64,000 nucleotides of DNA from Ectobius pallidus (GCA_964059195.1 CAXKWD010000011.1:16603478-16667477); one strand, 5' to 3'. Numbered from the stretch's first letter, positions 1 to 11,740 are shown. Notes: a model not told the origin generated them from the letters alone. Numbers and translations: made by a program.

Positions 1-376
1 GCACAGAATATGCATTATGTAATACTACAACAATTGCAAATTACTACAAATTATTCCAAGATAACATACCAGTATAATTATCTTGCTTCTGCAACAAAAT
101 TGCAATTGACAGTGATTAATTTCTCTATGCCGCATTCCGTAAATCGCCTTGGGGTGATGATCATGGATAAAATCTTGAAGGCTTCTCATCAGACTGAGTT
201 AGTTTCAGAGATTTATCATGGCGTTCATGGGATCGAAACATGAATCAGTCGGAAAACCTAGGGAAATGTTAGGAAAAGACAATCTCCAGCAGCAAACTTA
301 CGGAAGTTAACAAGAGCACTTCTTGAAGAATGGGAACATTCTCCCATTTTTTAAAAAATCTCCTCTAGGAGTGTCA
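1..376. other. AT-rich, nothing recognised
   Basis: A short open frame at 10-243 shows no motif or codon pattern I recognise. No repeat family or RNA gene is visible. Confidence 0.4.
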
Positions 377-378
377 GA

Positions 379-400
379 ATATATATATATATATATATAT
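379..400. repeat. (AT)n microsatellite
   Basis: Uninterrupted AT dinucleotide run. Confidence 0.9.
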
Positions 401-757
401 CAACCGTAAGTGACTACCGTCATGCTTTATCGTTTTACTTTAATCACTTTCATTTTGTCGCACTTATATGTACTTGTTTTTACGCAAATTCATAAGGAAT
501 GAACACTGAAAGAACTTCCTGTCTGTAGCTTCTTTGATCAGAAACAGTTAATCATTGAACACAGCAACTGAGTATAATATACAGGCTGCATATGATCAAA
601 AGTTGATATTATTATAATGTACAATTTTATGTGAGTTGAAGCATTAATTTCATGACAGGCAATTATAAACATCTTGGAGAGGAATATAAATAATTTTTAG
701 CAACAACAGAAGAATGTAAGTAAGTAGATATCAATGATTCCATCTTTTTATTAAGTA

Positions 758-1071
758 AGTAAAAAGCAAAGTGTTTCCTATTACAGGCCATGGAGGCTTA
801 GAGGGTTCGAGGAGGTTGAGGCTCCCAGATTTTAGATATTCGGCACATGAAGGTGGTAAGGTTGTCAGCCTTACGCACCGGCCACCTATACCCCCATGAT
901 TGCTCCTGGTACTCATTTCTATTAGAGGTTGAGTCGACCCCGGGGCCTTAGTGCTACCAGAAGGATTAGGACAATTGAAAAACTCCAATGACCTCATCGG
1001 GGATCGAACCCGCGACCTTCCGGTTTGTAGCACTGCGCCTCAAACACTACGCTGCGGCGTACCCCTTATTC
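758..1071 (-). mobile_element. S1 tRNA-derived SINE, full length
   Basis: On the minus strand this begins with a tRNA-like head (GGGGTACGCCG..., then the B-box-like GGGTTCGATCCCC), continues into a body with ATGAGGTCATTGGAGTTTTT and GAGTCGACC blocks, and ends ...CAGGAAACACTTTGCTTTTT. The same order of blocks recurs at 14452, 17931, 31955 and 43942 (plus) and, diverged, at 42095 (minus), which establishes an interspersed family. ATTAAGTA occurs on both flanks (750-757 and 1072-1079) and may be the target duplication. The 100-aa frame inside it is not a gene. Confidence 0.85.
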
Positions 1072-1601
1072 ATTAAGTAGTTATAAATAAATATAATTCG
1101 AGGCCCGAAATCACCTCTGCCTATCGCCTTACTTTTATCGTACCTATGTTCAATTGTTTTTGTATGTGAATTCCTGCCAGTATATTGAAATATCGTTATA
1201 CCATATTTGGCCTAAATATAAATATAATATCTGAAGAAGAGGGACTTCGATCATCATTTCATTTCGATAATTTCTGTTTTCATTAATTGTTAATTGAATC
1301 AGTATTGTCATGTCCCTTCTACGTCAACCGTCATTAAATAAGAATAACAAGAATCTCTATGAAACATAACATGTATATGAAGTGGGAATCGTACTCGGGT
1401 CTCTTGATTGTTCAAAGCTGTCATTCGAATGTTGTAGCTGAGTTGCCCAACTGTGTGCTTTACTGTCGAGTCATTCATAATTCTGATTTCGATTTCATGG
1501 ATTGACAGTATATCAGGCAGCAAATTTGTTGTAAGTGGCCTTCTTGTATTACATAGATTCTGCCACTCATACTTATACCTTAAAGTAGTCAATGAGGCTT
1601 A

Positions 1602-2170
1602 GGGCCTGTACGGCGACAACCTGATATAATATTTATCTGCCAGATAAAGAACCTATATGGAAGTTGACCAAGAATTGCGTATTATGATCTCCTGACAAAA
1701 TCAGCCTGTTAAAACAACTTCCAGATAAGCTGGCAGGAGGTTGGAGTGGCTGACAAATTTCCAACTGCTAGTTAAGCAAGCTAGGTTGAAACAAGATGGC
1801 AGCTCGCCGAAGCTGAATTGGCCACCTGAATTTTAGAACTGATGCCGGAAGATTTAATTTACACAAAAATGTAATTTTGTGCTCACTTATGAATGAGATA
1901 GAATTGCACAAATGGATTAATGCACTTAAAACGATATGTTCTCGTGTAATTTAACAGTACAAATACAAATCCGAGCTGCCACACCTAGCGGACGCCTACC
2001 GAAATACAACAAACACATCTCTTTGCCCAATCAGCTAAGGACCATTTTACAAAATTTTACTACGTTCTTCCCGATAGCAGTTCAGCGGTGGTATTACAAG
2101 ACATTTCCTAGATAAGCTATCTGGAAGTCACGTATCGGGAGGAATTGTCGGCAGGTGGTAATACAGGCCC
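1602..2170. mobile_element. PIF/Harbinger-like MITE, 569 bp
   Basis: Terminal repeats GGGCCTGTA and TACAGGCCC sit immediately inside a TTA/TTA duplication (1599-1601, 2171-2173). A 3-bp TTA/TAA duplication with GGGCC-type ends is the signature of the PIF/Harbinger superfamily. Inside the ends the repeat is imperfect, with related GACAA and AGATAAGCT blocks. No transposase frame is present, so it is non-autonomous. Confidence 0.65.
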
Positions 2171-2173
2171 TTA

Positions 2174-3427
2174 GCATTTTATTTAATTAAAACATGGTTC
2201 GAACCTACTAGTTGGAACTAGATGGGGTTTTGCAGTATCTCCAAACTAGCCTGGCGTCTTCTCCAGGAAGCACAGGAGATGGTGTGATCTGGGATCGTAG
2301 ATAAAAAGCTCAGTCTCATTTAAGAAAATTACGTATCCACCTCCTAGTTTTGAGTGGGTCTATGTTCTGGTCTAGTATAGTAGGACGGCTCTTTGGTTGC
2401 CCTACGATGTGCAAATAGGGTAGGCAGGGACGAGTCTTGAAGCACGGGTTAGCGGTTGGTCTCTACCGATTAGTGATGGCGACAAGCGACGTCAATGAGT
2501 GTGCGATATCTGAGTTCGATGATGACTGGGATTCGAGCTTTGGACAGAAACATCCGAAGTTAACTAAACTTATTTTTAGGGACATAGGCGTTTACAAAAC
2601 ATGATGTGTTTCAAAGAGACCATTATTTTCAATAAAAACACTACCCGATTACAGTTACTAAGTAAAACAATCGATTCAGAATGCAGTAGCCAGTATTAAT
2701 CTGTTTAATTAATCGATATTAAGATCTTAATAGTAAGTGAGTACCACAACTATTTTTTTATTTTTTATTTCGCAGGTAGTAATGTCAGCTAGCAGAGTGG
2801 AGCATAACTGGGCAATGTTTTGGTGTTCATTACGAATAAATGCAAGCCGCGAAAATATTACCTGCTCACTTCCACCAAAGAGTAATCTAAGAAGGTCCAT
2901 AAGAATCAGGTTACTCGTCAAGTTACAGGCCTTAGAGGGTTATTTGGGATTATAGCTGCTGAATCAAAGAAATCCTTACAACTTAGGGAATCAAATCTGA
3001 ACGAAATAATTTATTCGTTTATTGACGAACGAAAAGAGGTCATGTTTTAACTCGACCGTTCGGCATTTCGTCTGTTTATAAGTTTTTTTTTTTCAATCAC
3101 GACCAAATGCGTTGTTAGATTTTCTTTCAATTTTTCATGAATGTTTTAGCTTCTTTATTCCGTTTCAAGATGGAACCGTTTTATGTTTCGTTTCATGTAA
3201 TGTTCTTTCAACGAATTTAGCCAAACGGTTTCCCTGGAAACGATGTTGTCTTAACAGTAAATGGCACTTGGTTAAACCTTTCAAGACTAGAAGAAGAGTA
3301 GATTTTTTCAAAACACGACGTCTACTGTTCACAGAATTACTGCTTTATAACAGTTTGTATAGGAGAGTGTAAGAATAATAAACACAGAAACATATAAGAA
3401 TAATAAAAGATAAACATAATAGAGGCA

Positions 3428-3428
<1 letters not shown>
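2174..3428. other. Unassigned AT-rich stretch
   Basis: It contains a 42-codon frame at 2476-2604 with an acidic patch and another frame at 2737-2955. Neither has recognisable domains or paired splice sites. No repeat family recognised. Confidence 0.4.
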
Positions 3429-3429
<1 letters not shown>

Positions 3430-3494
<65 letters not shown>

Positions 3495-3590
3495 CTGTGC
3501 CCCCATGTTGGGGCGAAGGGGCCAAGTGTGAATTTTGTTACGCTTATTTTCCTAGAGAGGGCAGAGGGACAGGTGGTAAGCCCATCGTAT
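3430..3590 (-). mobile_element. S4 SINE 3' part with (AG)n tail
   Basis: Positions 3494-3583 are the reverse complement of the 3' part of the S4 element at 9387-9771 (blocks CCTGTCCCTCTACCCTCTCT and GGCCCCTTCGC). On the minus strand the element ends in a roughly 62-bp (AG)n run, seen here as (CT)n at 3430-3491. TAGAGGCATA (3420-3429) and TAGATGCATA (3591-3600) flank the unit and look like a 9/10 target duplication, so the microsatellite appears to be the SINE tail. Confidence 0.7.
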
Positions 3591-3599
3591 TAGATGCAT

Positions 3600-4290
3600 A
3601 GTGAATGAAAATGAACCAATGTTGTCTAATCTTCAGGCTGTTATATGAATGCAATATAAGGCTGTGATATATTTTCTTGAATGCTTCAACCGTGCAAGAA
3701 AGTCAGCGCAGAGATGCGAAGCCCGATCTCTGCGTGGATTGCCTGTCGTCTGTTTCAATGCACTCGGATGCTTGGTATGCAGTGCAGAATCAGTGCCATC
3801 CACAGGGGTCGAAGTTCAGTCATTACGTCTTCATTCTCTTCACTTTCGTCTGCGAGGACTCACACCACTACTGACTCACCTCGAGTTCATTCCACTCAGT
3901 TACCTCACTTAACGAATTCCGTGATTCACCCGGTGTTGCATTGCGATCAACAAAGAAAACATAAAACAAAGGAAGCATTCCATTTAAATAATATTATTGC
4001 GTGCTGCAGTTATTGGATGACCTGTCTGCTGGAGTATGTGACAATACAGCACTAACCACTCTCAATCAGGAGTTACAATGGAACATTCCAATGCTGCCTA
4101 AGAGTGAGGTATCATTCTTTGTCACGAATAATCCACTGCTCAGTAAAAAATAAAAAATCCACTGGTAAAAAATAACTCATTTTGTTACATTTCGTAATTG
4201 ATTTTTCATCTTCAATACGTGTGAATTATCCAAATGACTTTCTTCTGTTTTACCTCATGAGGATTCTTAAAAACTACAGGTAATATAACT
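3600..4290. other. Unassigned, GC-moderate with overlapping frames
   Basis: The stretch 3649-4055 is richer in GC than its surroundings and holds overlapping plus-strand frames of 65-124 codons, none with a domain I recognise and no start context favouring one. It could be an old transposon remnant. Confidence 0.3.
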
Positions 4291-4306
4291 ATTTGTATGT
4301 ATTTGT

Positions 4307-4800
4307 ATGTATGTACTTGGCCCCTTAAGGGGGAAGGCGGGTTGGGAGGACCCTAAGCACTTCAGCCTTGCGGCCCATTGTGCCAACCTCCGGAATGTAA
4401 TGATTTGCAAGCCCAACGGTCCCTCCACAACAGTCCCCACCGCGAACCCCCACGGAACTCCCCTAAATCCAACAGATACCTCTACCATGCCACGTGTGCC
4501 GCTGCCTCGGTACCTCTTATAAAGCCCCTAGGTTGGCAGTACACCAACCAGCAACTTCAGGACCACAAGCCACGGGGAGGACGGGAGAGGCCCACAGTAG
4601 GTGCTGGGGCGAGGGTAAACCGGAAACCGGGAAAGGAAACGGGATGATTATGAGGAGGAGTTTGAAGATGAAATGGAGAGTGTTGGTGGAATGAGAGGGG
4701 GAAACGGGAGGATCCCCGAGAAAAACCCCCAAAGGTCACGGCTTCGTCCACCACGAATGACACGCCCGCCAGGCCCAGGGATTGAACTAACTATTTGTAA
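4307..4800 (-). repeat. GC-rich interspersed repeat, SINE-like
   Basis: A block of roughly 490 bp with much higher GC than both flanks. Read on the minus strand it starts near 4790 with GTTCAATCCCTGGGCC, resembling a tRNA B box, and continues with a GGGGTTTTTCTCGGGG-type block like that of the S3 SINEs. It ends at the palindromic GGCCCCTTAAGGGGG. No second copy is in the window, so the family assignment is tentative. The overlapping frames here are composition artefacts. Confidence 0.4.
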
Positions 4801-5063
4801 CTCTCTGGGATTTTCATGAGAAGAGCTGAAATCATTTAAAACGGTTTGAAATTGCACAAATCTATGAGTAATGACTAATAAAATATGTGTTAAAATCAAG
4901 AAAACATGCTGAAAACATGCTGACATCTTTACCAGTAAAATATTATCATTTTGTGGTCACTAACAACGCTTAGAGACCTATTCGTATTTTATTATGGTCT
5001 CATGTCTCCCGACATCGAGAGTTTGTTCGGGCTTTCTCACATACATATGTTAAAAGTAACGGT

Positions 5064-5185
5064 TAGTAATTTCAATTCGGCATTTGCCTTTGCAAGAAGG
5101 GAAACCCCCAAAACCCCATTCAGATTAGTCGGAAACGGGATTAGAACCCGTGACCTCCCGAATACGAAAACACGAACCTTCGACA
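5064..5185 (-). mobile_element. SINE head fragment (tRNA B box)
   Basis: On the minus strand GGGTTCTAATCCCG matches the B-box consensus GGTTCNANNCC and is preceded by CGGGAGGTCAC, typical of a tRNA-derived SINE head. The 139-codon frame crossing it (4951-5370) is therefore not a gene. Confidence 0.45.
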
Positions 5186-5763
5186 GTACGTTTCCGAACA
5201 TTTTCATGCTTACCTTTTTCCAAAGAGAATTTTCTCAAACCATTTTTATCCTAAAAGTGAAATATATACGTAGGCCCACTCTTCCAAGATCACTTCTCCC
5301 TACGAAGCTTTCCCAATCTATAATTTTTCCTATAACTCTTGACTTTGAATGTTTGATTATTACAAGATGAAAACTGAAACAAATTAAATTTTCATTGTTT
5401 TGTGTGACTCGTGAGTAGAGATTGGTCTCTACAGGTATTAAAATAATATCTTCTGATATTCGGACATCAAAGGTAATTTCATTGACGGATAAAATGTCTG
5501 TTAAATAATATTATCAATCATTACGGGAAATGAACGAAGAGTGTTTATTTTCTGGATAATGAGACTGAGCTTCAAGAAATCATAGTCAGTTGTAACGGGC
5601 AAATTTTGTAAATCAACAAATGGATTAGTTTTATGATAACGAATACATTTTTAAGTAGAGGAAAAATAATTTTTCTACGAAATAAAGCTTCCATAATACT
5701 GTAAATATGTTTATTAAAAGATAAGTGGTGTTAAGTAAAATTGTTGTTGGGAAGTGAAGCGTA

Positions 5764-5892
5764 ATACAGGTCTCTGCATTCAGTTCAAAAGTTCGCGGAT
5801 CCGATCCCGACCTAGGTCGATGGAGTTTGTGAGGCGGCGACGATTAAAGGCCTAAGCAGCACTACACAACCGTCGTTAAATAACCTTGCCAA
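5764..5892 (+). mobile_element. S4-related SINE fragment
   Basis: CGGATCCGATCCCG (B-box-like), then GGTCGATGGAGTTT and a GTCGTTAAATAAC block, run in the same order as in the S4 SINE at 9387 (GGTCGATGGATTTT ... GTCGTTAAAGAAC). It is truncated and diverged. Confidence 0.45.
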
Positions 5893-6084
5893 ACAGATAC
5901 GGTACCAAATGTTATGTATTTATCTAGGTTTTTGAAGAAAATGGATATAGATTACAAAAAATGTTAATTCAAGCAAGACGAATTCAAATTAGTAAGTGAG
6001 AGTTCCTGCGATTTCGATCTTTGTGACTTCGAGAGAGAAATATTGATTTATAAATTTCTGTACATCTTCTCGCAAGATGCAAAT

Positions 6085-6618
6085 ATATTTATTTATTTAT
6101 TTATTAAATCAAGAATGAACATTACAGGTATACACCCAATTACAATGTTCATGACTATACTAGCAATACATCATGTACTTACAATAACACAAATATGAAG
6201 TAGGTATAATAAAAAGTAGGGAAGTTAGGATAATGACCAATGTAAGGTAAGAAGTAAAGAGAATAGGAGAGAGTAAAGAGAGTAAGAGAGATAAGAAGAA
6301 AGCAAGCATGAAGAATGTAGAGAAAAATAAAAATGAAATAAGAATAAAACAAGTAAAATAAAACAATGAAAAATATGTTAGTTGACAACGGTGCTACTAT
6401 TCACACACAGATTCCAATGAATTGCCATTTTGGACAAGTTTTAACAGTTGGCTTGCAGCAGAATTAAATTGTTTAAGATTCATTCCAAATAAATCTATAT
6501 TAAGTGGGTGGATTTGATTGTACCTATTCAAAGTTCTGTTTATTGGTGAATTTTTGTGCAAGTCTGTGTTTACTCTAGGAGTAAAAAATAGTTTTCTTAA
6601 TCTACTATTTTTTACTGG

Positions 6619-6654
<36 letters not shown>

Positions 6655-7095
6655 TCTTTCTATAAGGTTTGTATCATCAATATGGGAATTAATTATTTTA
6701 TACAAAAAACTTAATTACTGACATGCTCTTCTATGTGACAAAGCTTGGAATTCGATATATTTTCCAGCAGTTTATCATAGGCCTAATTCATATACAATGG
6801 ATAATAGCCACAAACTTTAAACATTAAAAATTTGAGGAATTTGTTTTGTACTTTTTCGATTATTTTTTTGTTTTTTACAGTAAATGGATCCCAGAAGATA
6901 GATCCATTTTCCAAATTTTGTCTAACGAGAGTATTCTTTTTTACGTTAGGCTCACTTCAACATTTCTTATTTTATGTTATTACTTTAAGTAGTTTTCCCA
7001 ATTCCTATTTTTGATATTGTTTCTAATGTATACTAATTAAAAGGTGCTGGATGAAAATTTGCAGTAGACCTAAGAATTTTTGTTCAGTCTAAAAC
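6085..7095 (-). mobile_element. LINE 3' end, CR1/jockey-like, decayed
   Basis: Read on the minus strand from about 7090, the translation resembles the region after the RT palm of non-LTR retrotransposons: a GSIFWDPF block, then KIIEKVQNKFLKFL (about 6890-6840), YDKLLENISNSKL (about 6780-6740), and an intact 102-codon frame (6705-6397) with FFTPRVNTDLHKNSPINRTL and LNIDLF. A purine-rich 3' UTR follows and a short AAAT-type tail at 6086-6106. An (AT)n run at 6623-6650 interrupts the frame. Stops and frameshifts show it is dead. A TAGGCCTA at 6778 sits where 6 bp appear inserted. The exact clade is uncertain. Confidence 0.7.
6623..6650. repeat. (AT)n microsatellite inside LINE
   Basis: AT run within the minus-strand LINE frame; it reads as a YI repeat in that frame. 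Confidence 0.85.
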
Positions 7096-7920
7096 TTTAC
7101 TCCTTATTGCATATTGTAGCCTATATTTAAATAAAAGTTTGTTAATATTTCCTTTCGATAATTAATTGTTTTAAGTTAATTTGCTTCTATTCTCAATATT
7201 TATTACGGAAGATGTTTTGAAATATACATTAATTTATTTATATAGGATACATATTTGCAAGAAGACTTTTGTACTTGTCTTTTCTTTTGGTTATTCATGG
7301 CTTATGTACTCAGGTTAGAAGAAATTGAGTTTTGTATTTCCAACTTTCTTTATAAATGACAGGCATTAGGGTATCTATTTTGAAATCCCGTCCCACAATT
7401 GAGCAATTAAATATTATTTATTTATTTTTCGAGGTTGATGCCTTTATCCATCGTAGATTCTGAGAAAAATGGTGTAAACTGTATGCTACAGGAAATGAAA
7501 GTTTAAGGAAAATTCGATCAGATTTTGAATGTTAAATTTCTTTACCTGGGACCATGATGCAATTTATACCTAATTGTTACTTAAACTTAGTGTGTAATTG
7601 AGCTCTAAAATATTAGGAGCATGATTGTAGGAAGTAGTCAATATATATATATTTTTTTTAATTTTTTGAAAAAATTTATCACCGTATGAATTAATTACGT
7701 TTAGGTATACTGTTCGCGTATGATAGAAAATTAGACATCTGCACCGAGCTGTTGTACATGACCAGTTGTTGCATATTTATAATCGTGCGTAAGCGCGTAG
7801 TGAAAGGTCAAGAGTGAGATTGCGCAGCTGTCTGGAAAACATTCTCATCTGACAATGCATGCCAGCACAAGTATTCCCAGTTCCTATCGAAAAACTCTTA
7901 ACTCATGTTAATGATATTTA
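7096..7920. other. Unassigned AT-rich stretch
   Basis: No gene, RNA or repeat family recognised. Confidence 0.4.
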
Positions 7921-7928
7921 ATAATAGC

Positions 7929-8572
7929 TAGGGTTTGGATGTTCATGACATGTCATATTTTTATCCTGACCGCCATTCTCGCCGCAAACACAAATTAAAC
8001 ACGAATTGCATTGTTGTTACCCTTTTTGGACCTTTTTTATTTTGCCTATAATGTCATATTTTGGTCATTTTTACGGTATTGGTCATATTTGTAATTTAAT
8101 GTCATATTTCAATTATAAATTTGGTAAAGGACGACATTTATAAAGTACATGCACTAAACGGTCGAGATAAATTTGAAAGTTATTTCATTAAATTAATGTT
8201 TTCCGAAATTATTAGGTAGGCTAACTTAATTTTAAAGTTAATATAATTGTTCATATTTTATAGGGACACGCAAGATCTACAAAATATTTGGAGCTAATGA
8301 AGCGAGCAAACAGGAGAAAATTATTTAAAACTAGATATTAATTACAGGTAAAACTGTAATCACCTGTAAAATTGTTAAAAAGTGATTATCTGATTGAATT
8401 CATGCGATGTAATATTTAGTGTAATTAAAAATTTTAAATTGGAACATTTATTTTTAGAAACCATGTCTTTTATTAGGTCATATTTAGGATTTTTAGTCAT
8501 ATTTAGTTATTTTTAAGGGCATATTTGCACTCATATTTTCCACTTTTTTAGGTCATATACATCCGAACCCTA
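7929..8572 (+). mobile_element. H1 hAT MITE, 644 bp, exact TSD
   Basis: The ends are TAGGGTTTGGATG... and ...CATCCGAACCCTA, inverted repeats of each other. The flanks are ATAATAGC on both sides (7921-7928, 8573-8580), an exact 8-bp duplication as made by hAT transposases. The interior is AT-rich with repeated TGTCATATTT/GGTCATATTT subterminal motifs and no transposase. Sister copies are at 19479-20126 (inverted) and 45871-47170. Relative to both, this copy has an extra GGCTA at 8217-8223. Confidence 0.92.
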
Positions 8573-8580
8573 ATAATAGC

Positions 8581-9372
8581 ACTTCATGTCTTCATGACAT
8601 ATTTCAAATATTGTGCCGGGCTATGTTCGAGGTAGCATAGGTTTTTAGTGTTTTGTCTAGCGAGAAGGTCTGTACGAAAAATCTGTGTCCCAAAAAAGAA
8701 TATAGACTTTCGCCAGCGAGTGAAAAATTTAAAAAGAATACGGAAAAGGATATAGGCATATTTTATTTGAACGAATGAATGATTTATTCTTGTATCTGAG
8801 TTATACTAATGATCACCCCTAGTGTTACAGAAAGTCTTATTTTATTTCGATAGTCGAAGGTTGGAGATTAATAGGCCTTTTAATGTAGACTACGATTTCA
8901 GTATCACAAGCCAACGCAGTGAAAGGGGTTGAGTGGACGCCATTTTCGGTGATTTCAGTCCTCCTCGTTCACATTAAAATTGGTTCAGTTTAGAGAGTCC
9001 GAACAGCGAAGCAGTAGCAGCGAGGTACTGTTTGATTCGTCAAGAGCTCATTAAAATTCAAACTGAAGTATACTGTATATAATTAAGCATAAAAGTAAAT
9101 TATGGATAAAGGTGAAGATTTTCAATCGAATTGAATAACGTGCAGTCGAAGGACTAGAAGCAATAATCCCTAACCGAACGCTGTACAGAGTGTTCCCGAA
9201 GTGTCGTCTACTTCTTAAAGTTAAGCCTCGAAAATGTGCATGGCGCGCCGATATTGGTTGCACGTTACAGGATATTCAAGGTTTATACAGATTATGATAT
9301 TATACTGTATTCGGTTATGAGTTGTGGCTCTTTAATAGTAGGGGTCTGGTGGTCAAAATAAATTGTAATGGC
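8581..9372. other. Unassigned stretch
   Basis: AT-rich, with a more mixed-composition part at 8890-9290. The 70-codon minus-strand frame there has no recognisable features. Confidence 0.35.
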
Positions 9373-9386
9373 TACAGTAATACTTG

Positions 9387-9771
9387 TCGGCCGCGGTAGT
9401 CGCCTCTAGATCCCCGCAGGGCGCGGGATCAAACCCGGCCGCGGTCGATGGATTTTTCAGGACGTAAAAATCCTGGGCACGGAGTCCTCCGGGAGGGACT
9501 TTAAGCTGGGGGTCCCGTGTCGTTAAAGAACTCCAAGCCTAAATTAGAGCATCTGGACAAAATTTCTCGGCCCTTTCACGTCCAAGAAATACTTAGTTTC
9601 CAGAGGGGGGTTGCGAGGCGATGGGTTTACCACCTGTCCCTCTACCCTCTCTAGGAAAATAAGCATATCAAAATTAGTATAGGTAATGAAACCTCCACTT
9701 GGAGGCCCCTTCGCACCACCTGGGGATCATAGGGTACCAGATACAGATACAGATACAGATACAGATACAGA
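9387..9771 (+). mobile_element. S4 SINE with (ATACAG)n tail, exact TSD
   Basis: A 14-bp direct repeat TACAGTAATACTTG (9373-9386 and 9772-9785) brackets the unit. The head contains a degenerate B box (GCGGGATCAAACCC), the body includes GGTCGATGGATTTTTC, GTCGTTAAAGAAC and CCACCTGTCCCTCTACC, and the 3' end is a hexamer array ATACAG (9738-9771). The array therefore lies inside the insertion and is the SINE tail. Related pieces: 3430-3590 and 5764-5892. Confidence 0.85.
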
Positions 9772-9785
9772 TACAGTAATACTTG

Positions 9786-11105
9786 GTTGAAAACCTCACT
9801 ACTTTGATACGACAGTAAAATCTTCTTAAAGATTTGATTCATGCTGTCTAATAAGAAAAATACTCCACACAGTCTCTTTTTGTTGTGCTAAGAGAACTTT
9901 TTGTATATATTCTAAGAATTGGTCTCTCAAGTACAACAAAATTTCAAAATATATAAGTATATAAATAAACAAACAGGTAAATAGATGACTAAAAGCAGAT
10001 GGATAAATAGGTAAATAGAAAAAAGGTAAATAGATAAATAGCCTAAATAAACACGTCATCGAAACATTTAAGTTACACGCATAGAAGCAGAAGTGAGAAG
10101 ACATACTTAACAAGTAAGCTTAAGCAGATGTTATACGGCGTATACCTGCGTATACCCTCCACTATACCCTAATTATAATATTTTACACTACACTGAAAAA
10201 CACACTTCATCATAAAGAACTTTGCTCAATTTTGAAACCATGAGGGTCATTCCATATTCAATCAACAAATGGGCGTTGCCGTACCATTTATGATTTTGAT
10301 GAAATTTGGTAGGTGATGTGTACCAGTCTTCTGAACCCCAAAACAAATCTTGTTATACCTCTAAAAAATTTTACTCCTGAGATATAGGCATTTGTTTGGA
10401 GCACGAACAAGCAAAACATTTAATTTCAGACCTGTTTTCTGAAAGCCGTAGAATTTCTATTTGAATCAGTAGGATGATCAGATAGGGCTCATTGGAAAAC
10501 TTAAAGAATGGACTTTCATTTGTGCATACTAAATTAGATTTAAGTTAAGTCTAAACAGACGTTTTAGGGCTCTAATCTTCGTTCGTGAACTGTCGTTTTG
10601 CGTAATTTTAGGCATTAAAAAAACAACGAAGGACTTATAGTAACAGGCCATTTTTTTTTCCTGTTACACTTATGTATGAGGAGTATGTGTAGGAAAAAAC
10701 TGAGCTGTTACTGGTGGTCCTTCACCCTGAAAAATTTGCTTAAACTTCGAAAAAAGTGTAAATCGTGCTTTTTCTCGGTCCCAAAAAGTAATGTGGGACA
10801 GGTGATAAAAATCTGAAAATGCCAGGATGAGAAGCCCTTATAGTGTACTTTAAAATAAAAACAAAATCATTCTGTGACTCGAAGGGATAGAGGAGCCACA
10901 AGCCTTTGAAATATCAAGAAAACAGCACTTGACCGCTACTGAAAATAGGCTAAGCAGATAGGATAATTACCACAAAATTTAATTTAAATTTACATAAAAT
11001 ACAAAACATTTATTTACAAATGAGAATTTTCCTCAGTTATACAACTTTCTGATTTTTTGTAATTTTTCTAGCAAATTTCCACATTTGATTTCTTTTTAAG
11101 CTACA
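9786..11105. other. Unassigned; unusual block at 10191-10930
   Basis: Positions 9950-10060 hold imperfect TAAATAGA-type repeats. Positions 10191-10930 have a less AT-extreme composition but no open frame, and start with GAGGGTCATTCCATATTCAATC, a phrase that looks like part of an interspersed repeat. I cannot assign it from this window. Confidence 0.3.
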
Positions 11106-11109
11106 TCGA

Positions 11110-11213
11110 GTGAAGAAGATGCTATGGACAGGGACTTATGGAGGCAAAAGATTGTTGTGGGATGAAGGAAAACCATTGTATTGTGGAATATTCCTTAATA
11201 AAGAAAAAAACTA
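11110..11213 (+). mobile_element. LINE-B 3' end, 5'-truncated
   Basis: About 100 bp (GAAGATGCTATGGACAGGGA ... GGAATATTCCTTAATAAAG) match the 3' terminus of LINE-B at 25009-25457 and, inverted, 62968-63335. Microsatellite follows directly, as at the other copies. Only the last codons of the RT-containing frame are included. Confidence 0.8.
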
Positions 11214-11268
11214 GTATTGGTATTGGTATTGATATTAGTATTAGTATTAATATTAGTATTAGTACCAA
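11214..11268. repeat. (TATTGG/TATTAG)n microsatellite
   Basis: Imperfect hexamer array abutting the LINE-B 3' end. Confidence 0.8.
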
Positions 11269-11732
11269 TTTTATCATTACAAACGTTACGAAGAAACAAC
11301 TTCAACGAAAAACGGATACGTCCATTAGTTGGAAAATAGTGACTACCTAAACGGCAGCAATTCTGTATAAGTACGATGGGATCTGATCTGACAGAAATGT
11401 CATTCGACCTGACCTAGATTGGATGAGAAGAATAAATTACAATGTACAGTATAAACATAAACAGGAATACCGCTCTCACAATTGACATCCCATGGGTCCC
11501 TGAGACCGTGTGTTTATTCGGATTGCTGACCGATGTCTCTTGGAACTGGCTTGAGTGCATTGTTCTTATTGGCGAAAGTTTTTGTATGCATCTTATTGCA
11601 ACGGTTTCCAACGTAACCGGTCCGCCCATCTTGCTAACCTTATGGACCAACATCACAATGTCAGGTTCCAGTGACTCCAAAACGTCCAGAAAGTATTGGA
11701 AATGGTATTAACAACATTCGTGATAACTATTA
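11269..11732. other. Unassigned stretch
   Basis: Overlapping 88-89 codon frames on both strands (11414-11711) mirror each other and have no recognisable motif. Confidence 0.35.
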
Positions 11733-11740
11733 ATAATAAT

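Noticed and set aside
1380..1455. tRNA-like sequence on the minus strand
   Set aside because: The B box is poor (ACGATTCCC) and no arm pairing is convincing.
2476..2604. 42-codon frame starting MATSDVNECA
   Set aside because: Plausible codons and an acidic patch, but no family, splice sites or second copy to support it.
2737..2955. Possible exon after TTTATTTCGCAG at 2775
   Set aside because: The acceptor-like sequence is followed by no convincing donor; the peptide is unrecognisable.
3649..4055. Overlapping 65-124 codon frames
   Set aside because: Three frames are open together, so none is favoured; no conserved motif.
4951..5370. 139-aa open frame
   Set aside because: It crosses a SINE head (NGIRTRDLPN is a tRNA B box read as protein) and has no domain.
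6160..6388. Membrane-protein-like Phe/Leu-rich frames
   Set aside because: Purine-rich 3' UTR of the minus-strand LINE read as protein.
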